Shown: positions 27,015-36,320 of the stretch, piece by piece
Layout of the letters: the number at the start of each line of letters is the position of its first letter
How positions within the stretch are numbered: position 1 is the first letter of the stretch
Source: DATKRB01 sp963794215
GTDB lineage: Bacteria; Actinomycetota; Acidimicrobiia; Acidimicrobiales; RAAP-2
Length of the DNA stretch: 64,000 bases
Assembly (NCBI GenBank): GCA_963794215.1
Contig: CAWCCQ010000009.1
Location: 139,653-203,652, forward strand
Direction of reading: 5' to 3'
Program-made: the position numbers and the translations under genes
The notes under the pieces: model-generated
Database searches by the model: none
What the model was told of the DNA's origin: nothing
What the model saw: only the letters and a program-made list of their open reading frames with translations

Positions 27015-27735
27015 GCGACGGGGCCTTCGGGACCATGACCCGCTCTACCCGGGCGCCGGTCGATTCGTCGAGCGTGACGACGCTCACGCTCGGGTCGTTC
27101 GGTCCGGGCTCCGATGGTGAGCCCGAGTAATACGCCGGCACGCCGTTCGCACTCACGTCCACGAAGTGGTGCCAGTGACCCAGGGCCACGTAGTCGCACC
27201 CCAGGTCAGCGATCTCGGCCTCGGTGATCCGAGAGGATCGATCGCTGGGTTCGCCGTGGGGGACGAAGTGACCGTGGGTGACCACGACGTTCCAGTAGTC
27301 GGGCCCGGCAGGCTCGTAGCCCGCCAGCGGCCGGTGGTTGGGCGAGTGGTCCTGAATGCCCCGCGCCCACACGGCCAACCGCAGGTCCTCGAAGACGACC
27401 TGGCGACCCTCGGCCTCTCCGACAAAGACGACGTGGGGCCCGGCCTCTCGCAGATCGACGCGATGGTAGGGGGAGGTCTCGTCGACCTGGTCGTGATTGC
27501 CGGGGATCACGACGACGGGCTGTGTACATCGGGCGAGCTCTCCGAGCGCCGACGACCACGCTGCCGGCCCCACCCTCGGATGGTCGAAGAGATCTCCCGC
27601 GATCAACACGAGGTCGACGTCACGCGCGATGGCCACGTCGATCGCAGCACGCAGGCCCTCCGCGCTTGCCGGATGGTCGGTGAGATGAATGTCCGAAGTA
27701 TGGAGCAGTCGGATCGTCGGTCGCTGCGGGGCCAT
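27004..27735 (-). CDS. SbcD/Mre11-like metallophosphoesterase
   Basis: Calcineurin-like phosphoesterase of 243 residues with all five metal motifs: HTSDIHLTDH, LIAGDLFDHPR, VIPGNHDQ, VVVTHGHFVPH and LGHWHHF. The RLLHTSDIHL start and the pattern of a DNA-repair exonuclease suggest an SbcD-like nuclease, but no SbcC partner is nearby. ATG at 27735 overlaps the stop of the preceding gene (ATGA). It converges with coxL with an 11-base overlap. Confidence 0.85.
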   Translation of the reverse strand: MAPQRPTIRLLHTSDIHLTDHPASAEGLRAAIDVAIARDVDLVLIAGDLFDHPRVGPAAWSSALGELARCTQPVVVIPGNHDQVDETSPYHRVDLREAGPHVVFVGEAEGRQVVFEDLRLAVWARGIQDHSPNHRPLAGYEPAGPDYWNVVVTHGHFVPHGEPSDRSSRITEAEIADLGCDYVALGHWHHFVDVSANGVPAYYSGSPSEPGPNDPSVSVVTLDESTGARVERVMVPKAPSLRG

Positions 27736-28253
27736 CAGTCGGGCCCAGCCGCTCGCCAGGACCGGGCCGCGTCGGCGGCCTCCTCCAAGGAGGTGGCGCG
27801 CAGCCCGGCGGCTCGGAGCGCGAGTTGCGGTTCGACCGTCGACTCGGGCGTTCCGCGCCCGCGCAACCACTGCCCGAACCCCTCGAGGTCCCGCGCGAAG
27901 CAGGCGGTGAGGCCGCCCGTCGCCTCGGTTGCTTCCTCGGTCGTGAGCAGCCCAAAGCTTCCGAACCGCTCCTCGACAAAGCGCGTCGCGTCCTCACCGC
28001 CTTCCCAGATCAACATCATCTGGCGGGGTTCGGTGTCGAGATAGATCCACCGCTCGAGCGCGAGGTCCTCCGGAAGCGATCCTTGCCATAGGCAGGCGAT
28101 GAACTCCGCGAAGCGGTCAGGATCGGGTGCGAACCTCGAGACGTGCAGCACTTCGACCCCTCCTGGTCGCCGAAAGTCGTCGCCGACGCGGGTGCCCCAC
28201 TTCGCGAGGCCCGATCGCGCATCGGGCTGGACCGGAAGGGATGACCAGCTCAC
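27735..28253 (-). CDS. Conserved hypothetical protein, coupled to the metallophosphoesterase
   Basis: A 172-residue soluble protein I do not recognise. It has no signal or membrane segment. The central section (VEVLHVSRFAPDPDRFAEFIACLWQG, IYLDTEPRQMMLIWEG) resembles a ferredoxin-like alpha/beta module such as ABM or YCII domains, but no conserved catalytic motif is visible. The stop overlaps the next ATG (ATGA), so it is translated with the phosphoesterase. The start at 28253 is uncertain; a GTG near 28150 would remove the disordered first 30 residues. Confidence 0.6.
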   Translation of the reverse strand: MSWSSLPVQPDARSGLAKWGTRVGDDFRRPGGVEVLHVSRFAPDPDRFAEFIACLWQGSLPEDLALERWIYLDTEPRQMMLIWEGGEDATRFVEERFGSFGLLTTEEATEATGGLTACFARDLEGFGQWLRGRGTPESTVEPQLALRAAGLRATSLEEAADAARSWRAAGPD

Positions 28254-28433
28254 GATAGTCTACGAAGGCTCAGACGACCGGAGCAGGCGTCGGGCGGGAG
28301 GGGGTAGCACAAGATCGCTTTTTGTAGCGGACGCCGCGGCACGACCACTGGCACGCGTCACTCCACGGTCCTCCGCCCGGCGGGTCGCGACGGAAAAGAA
28401 TCCAGCAAGCATGTGAACGAGGGAGGAAATTCA

Positions 28434-29335
28434 GTGACTGAGTACAAGTATCTCGAGGTGGAGACGCACGACGAGGGGCGGATCGCCCGCATCCTGCTCA
28501 ATCGGGAGAAGAGCCGTAATGCCCAGAACCGGGGATTGCTGGTGGAGCTGCACGACGCCTTCTTGGCTGCCGAGGCCGACGACAATGTCCGGGTCGTCAT
28601 CCTGGCCGGCAACGGGCCCCTCTTCTCGTCGGGCCACGACCTGGGTTCCAAGGAAGCCATCGAAGAGCGCACTCCGGGCCCCGATCAGCACCCGAGTTTC
28701 TCGATCAACGGCGGGACGCGCTCGGGGGCCGAGGCACGCATGCTCCAGGAGTGGCACTACTTCTTCACCAACACGCTGCGGTGGAGGAACCTGCGCAAGA
28801 TCACGATCGCCCAGGTGCACGGCACGGTGTATGCGGCCGGGCTGATGCTGATGTGGGCCTGTGACCTGATCGTGGGCTCCGAGGAGGTCGAGTTCGCCGA
28901 CGTGGTGGGTACCCGGCTCGGCATGTGCGGCGTCGAGTACTTCGCCCACCCCTGGGAGTTCGGGCCCCGCAAGACCAAGGAGCTCATGCTCACCGGCGAC
29001 TCGATCGGGATCGAGGAGGCCCACCAGCTGGGCATGGTCAGCAAGATCTTCCCCGCGAAGAGCTGGGCGACAAGACGATCGAGTTCGCCAAGCGGATTGC
29101 GGCGCTCCCGACGGTGACCAGCCTGCTCATCAAGGAGTCCGTCAACCAGACGATGGACAACATGGGCTTCCACAACGCCTTGCAGGCGTGTTTCAGCCTC
29201 CACCAGATCAATCACGCCCACTGGGCCGAGGTTCACGAAGACAAGATGCCCGCAGCGAAGCCCGAGGACGGCGTTCCCAGCTGGCGCGAGGCACCGCCGG
29301 TCGTGCGTGCGGCGCCCGACAAGGTCCGCGCCTGA
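28434..29335 (+). CDS. Enoyl-CoA hydratase family protein, frameshifted
   Basis: Crotonase-fold enzyme, 300 residues after correction. ARILLNREKSRNAQN, FSSGHDLGSKE and VHGTVYAAGLMLMWACDLIVG are the substrate and oxyanion-hole motifs. After QLGMVSKIFP the frame is lost and resumes with REELGDKTIEFAKRIAALP. Adding one C to the run at 29051-29054 restores it. The start is GTG at 28434, with an excellent GGGAGG ribosome binding site at 28421-28426. It is followed by a strong hairpin and converges with the thiolase. Confidence 0.87.
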
Positions 29336-29360
29336 CGCTCACCTTCGGGACCGACGTCTC

Positions 29361-29404
29361 GACGCGACACTGGCCCGGCGTTTCCGCCGGGCCAGTGTCG
29401 CGTC
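29361..29404. terminator. Strong bidirectional terminator hairpin
   Basis: A perfect 20-bp inverted repeat (GACGCGACACTGGCCCGGCG, loop TTTC, and its complement) between the convergent enoyl-CoA hydratase and thiolase genes, followed by AGGCTTTTG on the plus strand. The stem is far longer than the usual 7-12 bp. Seen directly. Confidence 0.8.
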
Positions 29405-29455
29405 AGGCTTTTGCCGACCGTCAGGCGGCGTGCGCCGCCGGCGTGCCTTGCGTGA

Positions 29456-30646
29456 TCAGGCGACCTTCTCGAGCACGTGGATGGCGCAGGCCGACCCGAG
29501 TCCGATGACGTGGGTGAGGCCGACCTTGGCACCCTCGATCTGGCGGTCGCCGGCCTCACCACGCAGGTGCATGGTCACTTCCACCAGGTTGGCCACGCCG
29601 GTGCACCCGAGGGGGTGGCCCTTGGACACCAGGCCTCCCGACACGTTGACCGGAATCTTCCCGTCACGCCAGGGTCCGCGCTCGTCGATGAACTTTCCGG
29701 CCTCGCCCGGTGCGCAGAGCCCGAGGTTGTCGTAGTGCACCAGCTCGGCGGTGGCGAAGCAGTCGTGCAGCTCGACCAGGTCGAGGTCTTGGGGATCCAC
29801 GCCGGAGATCTCGTAGGCCTTGGCCGCCGCCTCCCGGGTGAGGGTGTTCACGTCGGAGGAAGCCATTCCCCAGTCCACCCAGCGGTCGCTGGTGAGGACC
29901 GACGCCGAAATCTTGACCGCCCGCTTGCGGGTCTCGTCGGGCAGCGACTTGAGACGCTCGCCAGTCACCAAGATCACCGCCGCCGCGCCGTCGCCGGTCG
30001 GGCCGCACATCGGGAGGGTGTTGGGCCAGGCGATCACCTCGGCGTTCATGATCTCCTCCACCGAGAACGCCTTGCGGTACTGGGAGTAGGGGTTGAGCGT
30101 CGAGTGGGCATGGCTCTTTTCGGCCACCTTGGCGAACTGCTCGAAGCCCACTCCGTCGTTCTCGCGGGCATAGTCCATGCCCACCTCGGCGAACACGCCC
30201 GGCATCAGTCCGGTCCCGAGCACGCCCTCGCTCGCCACGACGTTGCCGGTCCGTCCAGCCGGGCTGAAGACCTTGCGGTCCCGGCTGGGCTGGACACCGA
30301 GCAGACCGGCCTTGCCCATCTTCTCGAAGCCGACGGCCATGCCGATGTCGGCCTCACCGGCCTTCAAGGTCAGGTAGGCGGTGCGGATTGCCGTGGCGCC
30401 GGTGGCACACGCGTTCGTGACGTTGTAGACGGGGATGCCGGTGGCGCCGATCTGGTGGAGGATCCGCTGCCCTGAGCCTGGCTCCAGCAACGAGCCGCAG
30501 CCGAGCACCCCGACGTCGGCCATCGTGATGCCCGCATCGCGTACCGCGCTGATGGCAATCTCCGAGGCCATGTCCATGGAGTCCTTGTCGGGGAACCGAC
30601 CGAACTTGTGCATGTCCGCACCAATGATGTACACGTCGTCCGTCAT
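29456..30646 (-). CDS. SCP-x/lipid-transfer-type thiolase
   Basis: Thiolase-fold protein of 396 residues, of the group called lipid-transfer protein or acetyl-CoA acetyltransferase in actinomycetes. The reactive Cys is C80 in YNVTNACATGATAI; the C-terminal VSGGLVSKGHPLGCTGVANLVE has the catalytic His and Cys, and ELHDCFATAE supplies the third motif. In sterol catabolism such enzymes (for example Ltp2) work as retro-aldolases or thiolases with a DUF35 protein. A DUF35 gene lies 9 bases upstream on the same strand, which fits this pairing. Confidence 0.92.
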   Translation of the reverse strand: MTDDVYIIGADMHKFGRFPDKDSMDMASEIAISAVRDAGITMADVGVLGCGSLLEPGSGQRILHQIGATGIPVYNVTNACATGATAIRTAYLTLKAGEADIGMAVGFEKMGKAGLLGVQPSRDRKVFSPAGRTGNVVASEGVLGTGLMPGVFAEVGMDYARENDGVGFEQFAKVAEKSHAHSTLNPYSQYRKAFSVEEIMNAEVIAWPNTLPMCGPTGDGAAAVILVTGERLKSLPDETRKRAVKISASVLTSDRWVDWGMASSDVNTLTREAAAKAYEISGVDPQDLDLVELHDCFATAELVHYDNLGLCAPGEAGKFIDERGPWRDGKIPVNVSGGLVSKGHPLGCTGVANLVEVTMHLRGEAGDRQIEGAKVGLTHVIGLGSACAIHVLEKVA

Positions 30647-30655
30647 GATGTCCCC

Positions 30656-31054
30656 TTACGCTGGCTCGAAGGCGAAGGCGATCGCCTCCGTACCTTCATC
30701 GTCGGTACCTAGGCTAAACGTCGTCAACCGCACTGGCATTCCCGTCTTGATGGTGTCAGGCGTCGGTGGGACGTTGACGATGTTGGCCTTCACGTAGCCA
30801 CCCCCGTCGAGGTCCACCACCGCGGATACGTAGGGGGCCTGCAGGCCCGGAGCGGCGCGCTGGACGATGGTGAAGGTCTTGACCACCCCGGTGCGAGCGA
30901 GCTCCGTCCGTTCGAAGGGCCCAGTCGAGAAGCAATGCTCGCAGGCGCTACGGCGCCCGAAGTACAGCGCGCCACAGTTACTGCACTTCTCTGCGATGAG
31001 GACCGGTGCGTCGCCGCTCAGGTCCAGGTAGTTCACCACCGGAATCGTCGCCAT
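30656..31054 (-). CDS. Zn-ribbon/OB-fold (DUF35) acyl-CoA-associated protein
   Basis: A 132-residue protein with an N-terminal rubredoxin-like zinc ribbon (EKCSNCGALYFGRRSACEHC: two C-x2-C knuckles) and a C-terminal OB fold (GVVKTFTIVQRAAPGLQAPYVSAVVDLDGG). DUF35 proteins bind and activate SCP-x-type thiolases and retro-aldolases. The start is ATG at 31054; upstream in-frame codons are not needed. It is first in a two-gene unit with the thiolase. Confidence 0.93.
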   Translation of the reverse strand: MATIPVVNYLDLSGDAPVLIAEKCSNCGALYFGRRSACEHCFSTGPFERTELARTGVVKTFTIVQRAAPGLQAPYVSAVVDLDGGGYVKANIVNVPPTPDTIKTGMPVRLTTFSLGTDDEGTEAIAFAFEPA

Positions 31055-31408
31055 GACTTGGGATGGTAGCGGGATGCCGAAGTGTTCGGCCAACCCGGCC
31101 ACTCGCCGCCGGTCGAGTGGCCCGTGCCGGCCTGCCCGCCGACCGCACAAGGTCCGGTCGGCGAAGGTCCTCACCTCCGAGCGGCTCGCCCCCGAATCGG
31201 AAGCCGCATGGCGTCACGGTACGGTACGAGGGACGATGGCGATCGGCGGGAAAGACCCGGATGCAGGAGTGGTGCTCCGAGGGCCGCGGCCGGCCTCGAG
31301 CCGGTGATCGCCAGGGCTGGGGGCGTCCCCCCCGTCGAGCCGGACGTCGAGGACGCCGGGATCGGTGCCTTCTCGTCGACACCCCCTTGGGTGGTGCGTC
31401 CCGAGACC
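31055..31408. promoter_or_regulatory. Divergent region between DUF35 and the ABC1 kinase
   Basis: About 350 bases upstream of two divergent genes. The kinase frame is open through most of it (a GTG at 31304 is in frame), so part may be coding if the start is earlier. No promoter was recognised. Confidence 0.35.
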
Positions 31409-32943
31409 ATGTCGTGGCGGGAGGGCATCGACTCGCTGCGCCGGCGTCAACGACGACGTGTCCCCGAACTGATCCGGCGCCGCTCGGTGCCACCCTTCCG
31501 GCTCGTCCGTGTGGTCTTGACCGTCGGGTGGGCGGTCGCCGCGTGGTGGGCGACCGCCCGGATCCACGGCCGCAAGGGCAGCCGGTCCGAGCTCGCGCAC
31601 CGGCTGCGCATCGCCTTCGAGGCCCTCGGTGCGACGTTCGTGAAGCTCGGTCAGGTTGTCGCCTCGGCCGACGGCATGCTTCCCGCCGAGCTGGTCAGCG
31701 AGTTCAAGCGGTGCCGGGACCAGGTAGCTCCCGCACCGTTCCCCCGTGTTCGAGCGGTGCTGGAAGCCGAGCTCGGCATGCCCCTCGCCGACTGTTTCGC
31801 CGAGTTCGATGAGCGACCTTTGGCCGCCGCGTCGATCGCCCAGGTGCACGCCGCCCGTCTCACGACGGGCCAAGAGGTAGTGGTGAAGGTGCAGCGTCCT
31901 GGCCTGGACCGCATCGTCGAGCGCGACCTGGCGGCGATGTCCTGGGTGGTTCCCATCCTGGGCAAGCGCGTCCGCTTGGCGCTGCTCGCCAACATGCCCG
32001 CCTATCTCGAGCTGTTCGCCGAGACGATCATCGAGGAGCTCGATTTCCGCCTCGAGGCCCAGAACATGCTAGACGTGGCCGCCCTTTTGGCCCGGAGCGA
32101 GGACCGACCGGTGGTAGTGCCCCGACCCCACCCCGAGCTCGTCACCCGGCGGGTGCTCGTCATGGAGCCGCTCCGGGGGTTCAAGATCGACGACGACGAG
32201 GCGATCCTCGAGGCGGGTATCGACCCAACACCGGTGTTTCGCTCCTTGCTGGTGAGCTTCTTCGAGGGCGCCCTGGTCTACGGGGTCTTCCACGGGGACC
32301 TCCACGGCGGCAACATGATGGTGACCGCCGACGGTCGCCTCGGGATCTTCGACTTCGGCATCACCGGCCGCTTGAGCGGGACGGCTCGGGCCGCGTTGCT
32401 CCAGCTGCTGATCGGCGGGACGACCAACGACGTTCAGCTGCAGCTCCGTGCCTTCGCCGAGCTCGGCGGCTTTCCCCCGGCACCGATCTGGGCCGGGTCT
32501 CGGAGGAGCTGAGGTTGGACGAGCGGGCGGCGAACTCGCCGGCCCAGCTCTCGCCCGAGGAGCTGGCCGCCGAGGTGCGAGAGCTGGTGGCGAGCCTGGT
32601 CGACCACGGTGCGCGTCTGCCCAAGGACTTGTTCCTCTTCGTGAAGGGGATGATCTACCTGAACGCGGCGATCGCCGCGTTGGCGGCCGACGTCGATGTG
32701 TTCTCCGAGATCTTGGCCCTGTTCGAGCATTTCGCGACGCGCCACGGCGCCCAGCTGAACGCCGAGACGGGAGTCGCGGTGGGCGAGATCCCCATCGACC
32801 GCGACCATCTCCGCCAGCAGGCCAAGGCCCAGGTCGGGCTGGATGTCGACCGCCTTACCTACCGCGAGCTGCGCGACCACCAGGCGGCCGAGCGCTCGGG
32901 GAGGGCGCCCGGCGGGGGTGACCCCGAAGCTCGACCGGCCTGA
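31409..32943 (+). CDS. ABC1/UbiB-type atypical kinase, frameshifted
   Basis: UbiB-like protein kinase fold, 511 residues after correction. The family KxGQ motif is in FVKLGQVVASADGMLP, then ASIAQVHAARL, VVVKVQRPG, FHGDLHGGNMMV and IFDFGITG. The frame ends at a TGA near 32512, and the conserved C-terminal helices (VSEELRLDERAANSP..., LFLFVKGMIYLNAAIAALA) follow in another frame. One more C in the run at 32474-32478 restores PPGTDLGRVSEEL. These kinases are linked to isoprenoid quinone and lipid metabolism. ATG at 31409 is chosen; a GTG 35 codons earlier is possible. Confidence 0.88.
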
Positions 32944-33023
32944 CGCCAGCGGCGCCGATGGTCGGCAGCGGTCCGCGTTAACGTGGACGGCAACGTCAAT
33001 CGATCTCGGCGCAGGTCGTGGTC

Positions 33024-34733
33024 ATGGCCGTCGGAGCGGTCCGCGCGGACCGGTCCGACGTGGCAGGGGGTGGTCCTACGTCGAGCAACGGGCACGGTGA
33101 TGCGACGCTGAACGGCGCCTCAGCCCACCCCGGGGAGGGCTTGACCCACCGCCAGATCATGGTCGTGTTCTCGGGGCTCATGATGGGCTTGTTGCTGGCC
33201 GCCCTCGACCAGACGATCGTGGCGACAGCGCTGCCGACCATCGTGGGCGAGCTGCACGGCCTGGACCGCCTGTCCTGGGTCGTTACCGCGTACCTGCTCA
33301 CCTCGACGGCCTCGACGCCGCTGTACGGCAAGATCAGCGACCTCTACGGGCGCCGCCGGATCTTCCAGGTGGCCATCGTGATCTTTCTCCTGGGATCGAT
33401 CCTCGCGGGCCTGTCGCAGAACATCAACGAGCTGATCTTCACCCGAGGGCTCCAGGGGATCGGAGCAGGCGGCCTCATGACTCTGGCGATGGCCATCGTC
33501 GGCGACGTGGTCCCCCCACGCCAGCGCGGTCGCTACCAGGGGTACTTCACGTCGGTGTTCGCCGCCTCGAGCGTGGCTGGCCCGCTCATCGGGGGTTTCT
33601 TCGTGCAGAACCTCTCGTGGCGATGGATCTTCTACATCAACGTGCCGATCGGACTGGTGGCGCTGGTGGTCACGAGCTCGGTGCTCAAGATGGACTTCCC
33701 GAGGCGTGACCACGTCATCGACTACCTCGGATCGTTGTTCATGGTGTTTGCCGTGACCGGCCTGTTGCTCGTCACCGTCTGGGGAGGCAACACCTATCCG
33801 TGGCTGTCGACACCGATCCTGGTGAGCGGGGGCATCGGGCTCCTGTTCGGGGTCCTCTTTATCCTTCGCGAGCGCGTCGCCGTCGAGCCGATCATCCCAC
33901 TCCGTCTCTTCTCGAACTCGGTGTTCACGGTGTGCAACGTCGCGGGCTTCATCATGGGCACTGCGATGTTCGGGGTCATCGTGTTCCTGCCGCTCTACCT
34001 GCAGCTGGTCAAGGGCGTGTCGCCGACCGTCTCGGGACTGCTGCTCGTGCCGTTGATGGGCGGCATCCTGGCCTCGTCCATCCTCGGAGGTCGTGCCATC
34101 TCCTCGGTCGGTCGCTACCGGATCTTCGCAGTTGTCGGTACCGGGACCGCCGCGATTGGCGTCTTGTCGTTGGCGACGCTGGGCCTCCACACCAACCCGT
34201 GGGTCATGTCCACCCAGTTGCTCGTGCTTGGTGTTGGTATTGGTATGTCCATGCCGGTGCTCACCATCGCCGTGCAGAACGGGGTGCATTGGCGTGACAT
34301 GGGAACGGCCACCGCGTCGGTCAATTTCTTCCGGAGCCTCGGTGGGAGTGTCGGCACCGCCGCATTCGGGGCGATCCTGGTGGACCAGCTGGGCGCGAAC
34401 CTCGTCCGCGATCTACCGGCACGGGTACTGGCCCATCTACCCGGCGGCAGCACCATCACCGGGAGCCCGGCGGCCGTCCGCCAGCTGCCTCCCGCGATAC
34501 AGGTGCCCATCCTGCACGCGTTCGTGCGATCGCTCGACACCGTCTTCCTCTTCGCCGCGCCGGTGATGGCGCTGGCGTTCGTCCTCATGCTGTTCTTGAA
34601 GGACGTCCGCTTGCGCGACAGCGTGGGGGATGGCGAGCACGCCGTGCAGACCAGCGCCGCATCCTTCCTCTTGGAGGGAGCGGTGGAGTTCGCGGGCGAC
34701 GACGAGGTGCTTCCGGCTCAGGGCGCCGGGTGA
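33024..34733 (+). CDS. DHA2-family (14-TMS) MFS drug transporter
   Basis: Major facilitator of about 569 residues, in the cytoplasmic membrane. After a 35-residue cytoplasmic N-terminus, motif D1 (LDQTIVATALPTIVGEL) and motif A (GKISDLYGRRRIFQ) are clear, and motif C-like GPLIGGFF follows. Fourteen hydrophobic segments can be counted, the DHA2 pattern. Such proton antiporters export drugs, dyes or lipids. ATG at 33024 is chosen over GTG 33018. The gene is monocistronic and converges with the HAD gene. Confidence 0.92.
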   Translation: MAVGAVRADRSDVAGGGPTSSNGHGDATLNGASAHPGEGLTHRQIMVVFSGLMMGLLLAALDQTIVATALPTIVGELHGLDRLSWVVTAYLLTSTASTPLYGKISDLYGRRRIFQVAIVIFLLGSILAGLSQNINELIFTRGLQGIGAGGLMTLAMAIVGDVVPPRQRGRYQGYFTSVFAASSVAGPLIGGFFVQNLSWRWIFYINVPIGLVALVVTSSVLKMDFPRRDHVIDYLGSLFMVFAVTGLLLVTVWGGNTYPWLSTPILVSGGIGLLFGVLFILRERVAVEPIIPLRLFSNSVFTVCNVAGFIMGTAMFGVIVFLPLYLQLVKGVSPTVSGLLLVPLMGGILASSILGGRAISSVGRYRIFAVVGTGTAAIGVLSLATLGLHTNPWVMSTQLLVLGVGIGMSMPVLTIAVQNGVHWRDMGTATASVNFFRSLGGSVGTAAFGAILVDQLGANLVRDLPARVLAHLPGGSTITGSPAAVRQLPPAIQVPILHAFVRSLDTVFLFAAPVMALAFVLMLFLKDVRLRDSVGDGEHAVQTSAASFLLEGAVEFAGDDEVLPAQGAG

Positions 34734-34761
34734 AGACGCATCGCCCGGCGGTCCGAGCTCC

Positions 34762-35109
34762 TCAGTAGACCCAGCCGGGCGTCTGGGGCTCCGGCAACGA
34801 ATCGACGTGCCAGAACTCGAAGCCGGCCAGGCGGGCGTAATGCTCGTCGACGAAGGTGTCCCCGATGTGGACAAGGCGCGAGCAGCCGAACGAGGACGTG
34901 ACCTCGGTCAGGTGGTGTTTGTGGCCGACGAAGTCGACGACGATGCCGGCCTTCTCCCACATGCGACGCTGCTCGGCGAGCGTGCGGTCCGAGGCGCTAC
35001 CGATCACGTGGCCCCGACGCTTGGCCTCCGAGACCTGCTCGAGCAGGACCGGTCCGGGCGGGTCACCCGTCTCGAGGGTGCCGTCGATGTCGAAACTGAC
35101 CAAGACCAT
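34762..35109 (-). CDS. Small HAD-superfamily hydrolase
   Basis: A 115-residue protein with HAD motif I (VSFDIDGTLETG), a Ser in SASDRT as motif II, a Lys/His stretch (VGHKHHLT) as candidate motif III and VHIGDTFVDEHYA as motif IV. It lacks a cap domain and is short even for the minimal family. Phosphatase function is probable; substrate unknown. Confidence 0.75.
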   Translation of the reverse strand: MVLVSFDIDGTLETGDPPGPVLLEQVSEAKRRGHVIGSASDRTLAEQRRMWEKAGIVVDFVGHKHHLTEVTSSFGCSRLVHIGDTFVDEHYARLAGFEFWHVDSLPEPQTPGWVY

Positions 35110-35342
35110 TGCGCACGCAACGTAGCACCATCGCTTCGTCGGATCGTTCGGGCGAGCGCGTCGGCGTCCGGGCGCGAGGTCACGTTGGCGATGCTCGGTT
35201 GCTGTCGCCTACCGTGGCTCCGTCCGCACTCGGACCCCCGGCTCGGACTATCGCTGGCCCGCCCGGCGCCGGTAGCGGGGGGGGTGTCGCGGCTGAGAGT
35301 CGGCGCGCGGCACCGTGTGGCGACCTGAACGAGGAGGTGGTG

Positions 35343-35846
35343 GTGGCAGTCGAACGATTCCCAGTCGAGGCTGGTCACGTGATGATGTTCGCCCGTGCGA
35401 TCGGGGACCCCAATCCGGTCTACGTCGACGAGGAGGTCGCCCGCGAGCGTGGGCTGGCTGGCATCATCGCCCCGCCCACGTTCGTCCAGGCGAGCGCGGA
35501 GTTCGATCCCGACTACGGCTTGCGGCCCAAGCTCGGCCAACCCTGGTTCGGCTCGGGGCGAGAGGCCACTGGCATCGCGCGATCGGGCGACGGGGGAGCC
35601 GGCGGCGGCAGTGGGCTGCACGCCGAACAGCACTACGAGTACGCGCGACCGCTTCGAGTCGGTGACGTCCTTAGTGCGACCGTGCGGCCAGGCAACACCT
35701 GGGAGAAGGAAGGCCGCCGCGGCGGCACCATGAAGTTCACCGAGTCGATCACCGAGTACCGCGACCAGAATGGCGAGCTCGTCGTGACAGCTCGCTCGGT
35801 GGGCGTGGCCACGTCGCGGACGGTGGAGAGGGAGGGAGACCGGTGA
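35343..35846 (+). CDS. MaoC-like (FAS1-type) dehydratase, N-terminal-domain subunit
   Basis: Hotdog-fold protein of 167 residues, the MaoC_dehydratase N-domain type: FARAIGDPNPVYVDEEVAR, IIAPPTFVQASAEFD, and HAEQHYEYARPLRVGDVLSATV. In actinomycetes such subunits (HadA/HadC- or ChsH-like) pair with a catalytic MaoC partner, and the following gene encodes one. GTG at 35343 is chosen because AGGAGG lies 5 bases before it. The stop overlaps the next start (GTGA). Confidence 0.88.
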   Translation: MAVERFPVEAGHVMMFARAIGDPNPVYVDEEVARERGLAGIIAPPTFVQASAEFDPDYGLRPKLGQPWFGSGREATGIARSGDGGAGGGSGLHAEQHYEYARPLRVGDVLSATVRPGNTWEKEGRRGGTMKFTESITEYRDQNGELVVTARSVGVATSRTVEREGDR

Positions 35847-36320
35847 GCCTGCGGGCATCGCAACTGAAAGTGGGTGATCGGCGCGAGGAGGTGCTCGTCG
35901 ACAATCTGACGCGCACCCAGATCGTCCAATACGCCGGGGCCTCGGGGGACTACAACCCACTGCACTCCGACGAGATGTTCACCACCCAGGTCGCCGGCTA
36001 TCCCACGGTCTTCGGGCACGGCATGCTCACCATGGGGATGACGGGCCGATTGCTGACCGACTGGGTGGGCGACGGGCGCCTCACGCGCGTACGGGGTGCA
36101 GTTCCGCAGCCAGGTGTGGCCTGGGGACACCCTGACCGGCACCGCCACGGTCGAAGCGCTGCGCGACGAGGGTGACGAAACGCTGGCCGATCTCCGCATC
36201 AGCGTGGTCAACCAACGAGGAGAAACCGTCCTCAACGGCTCGGCCACCGCGCGTGCTCGACGCCTGAACCTCGACGCTGGCCCCGGCGGGCGCACCGGCG
36301 CGGTCCCTACAACGGGCTGA
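35843..36320 (+). CDS. MaoC dehydratase/hydratase catalytic subunit, frameshifted
   Basis: Hotdog-fold (R)-specific enoyl-CoA hydratase or 3-hydroxyacyl dehydratase. The hydratase-2 motif YAGASGDYNPLHSDEMFTTQVAGYPTVFGHGML holds the catalytic Asp and His. The frame breaks after DGRLTR; VQFRSQVWPGDTLTGTATVEAL continues in another. Removing one base from CGCGCG at about 36084-36089 restores LTRYGVQFRSQVWPG and gives 158 residues. It should form a heterodimer with the preceding subunit. It overlaps the convergent LLM gene at its 3' end. Confidence 0.87.

Noticed and set aside
33120..34289. A 389-codon minus-strand open frame opposite the MFS transporter
   Set aside because: His/Asp/Gln-rich antisense artefact of a transmembrane gene; no domain.
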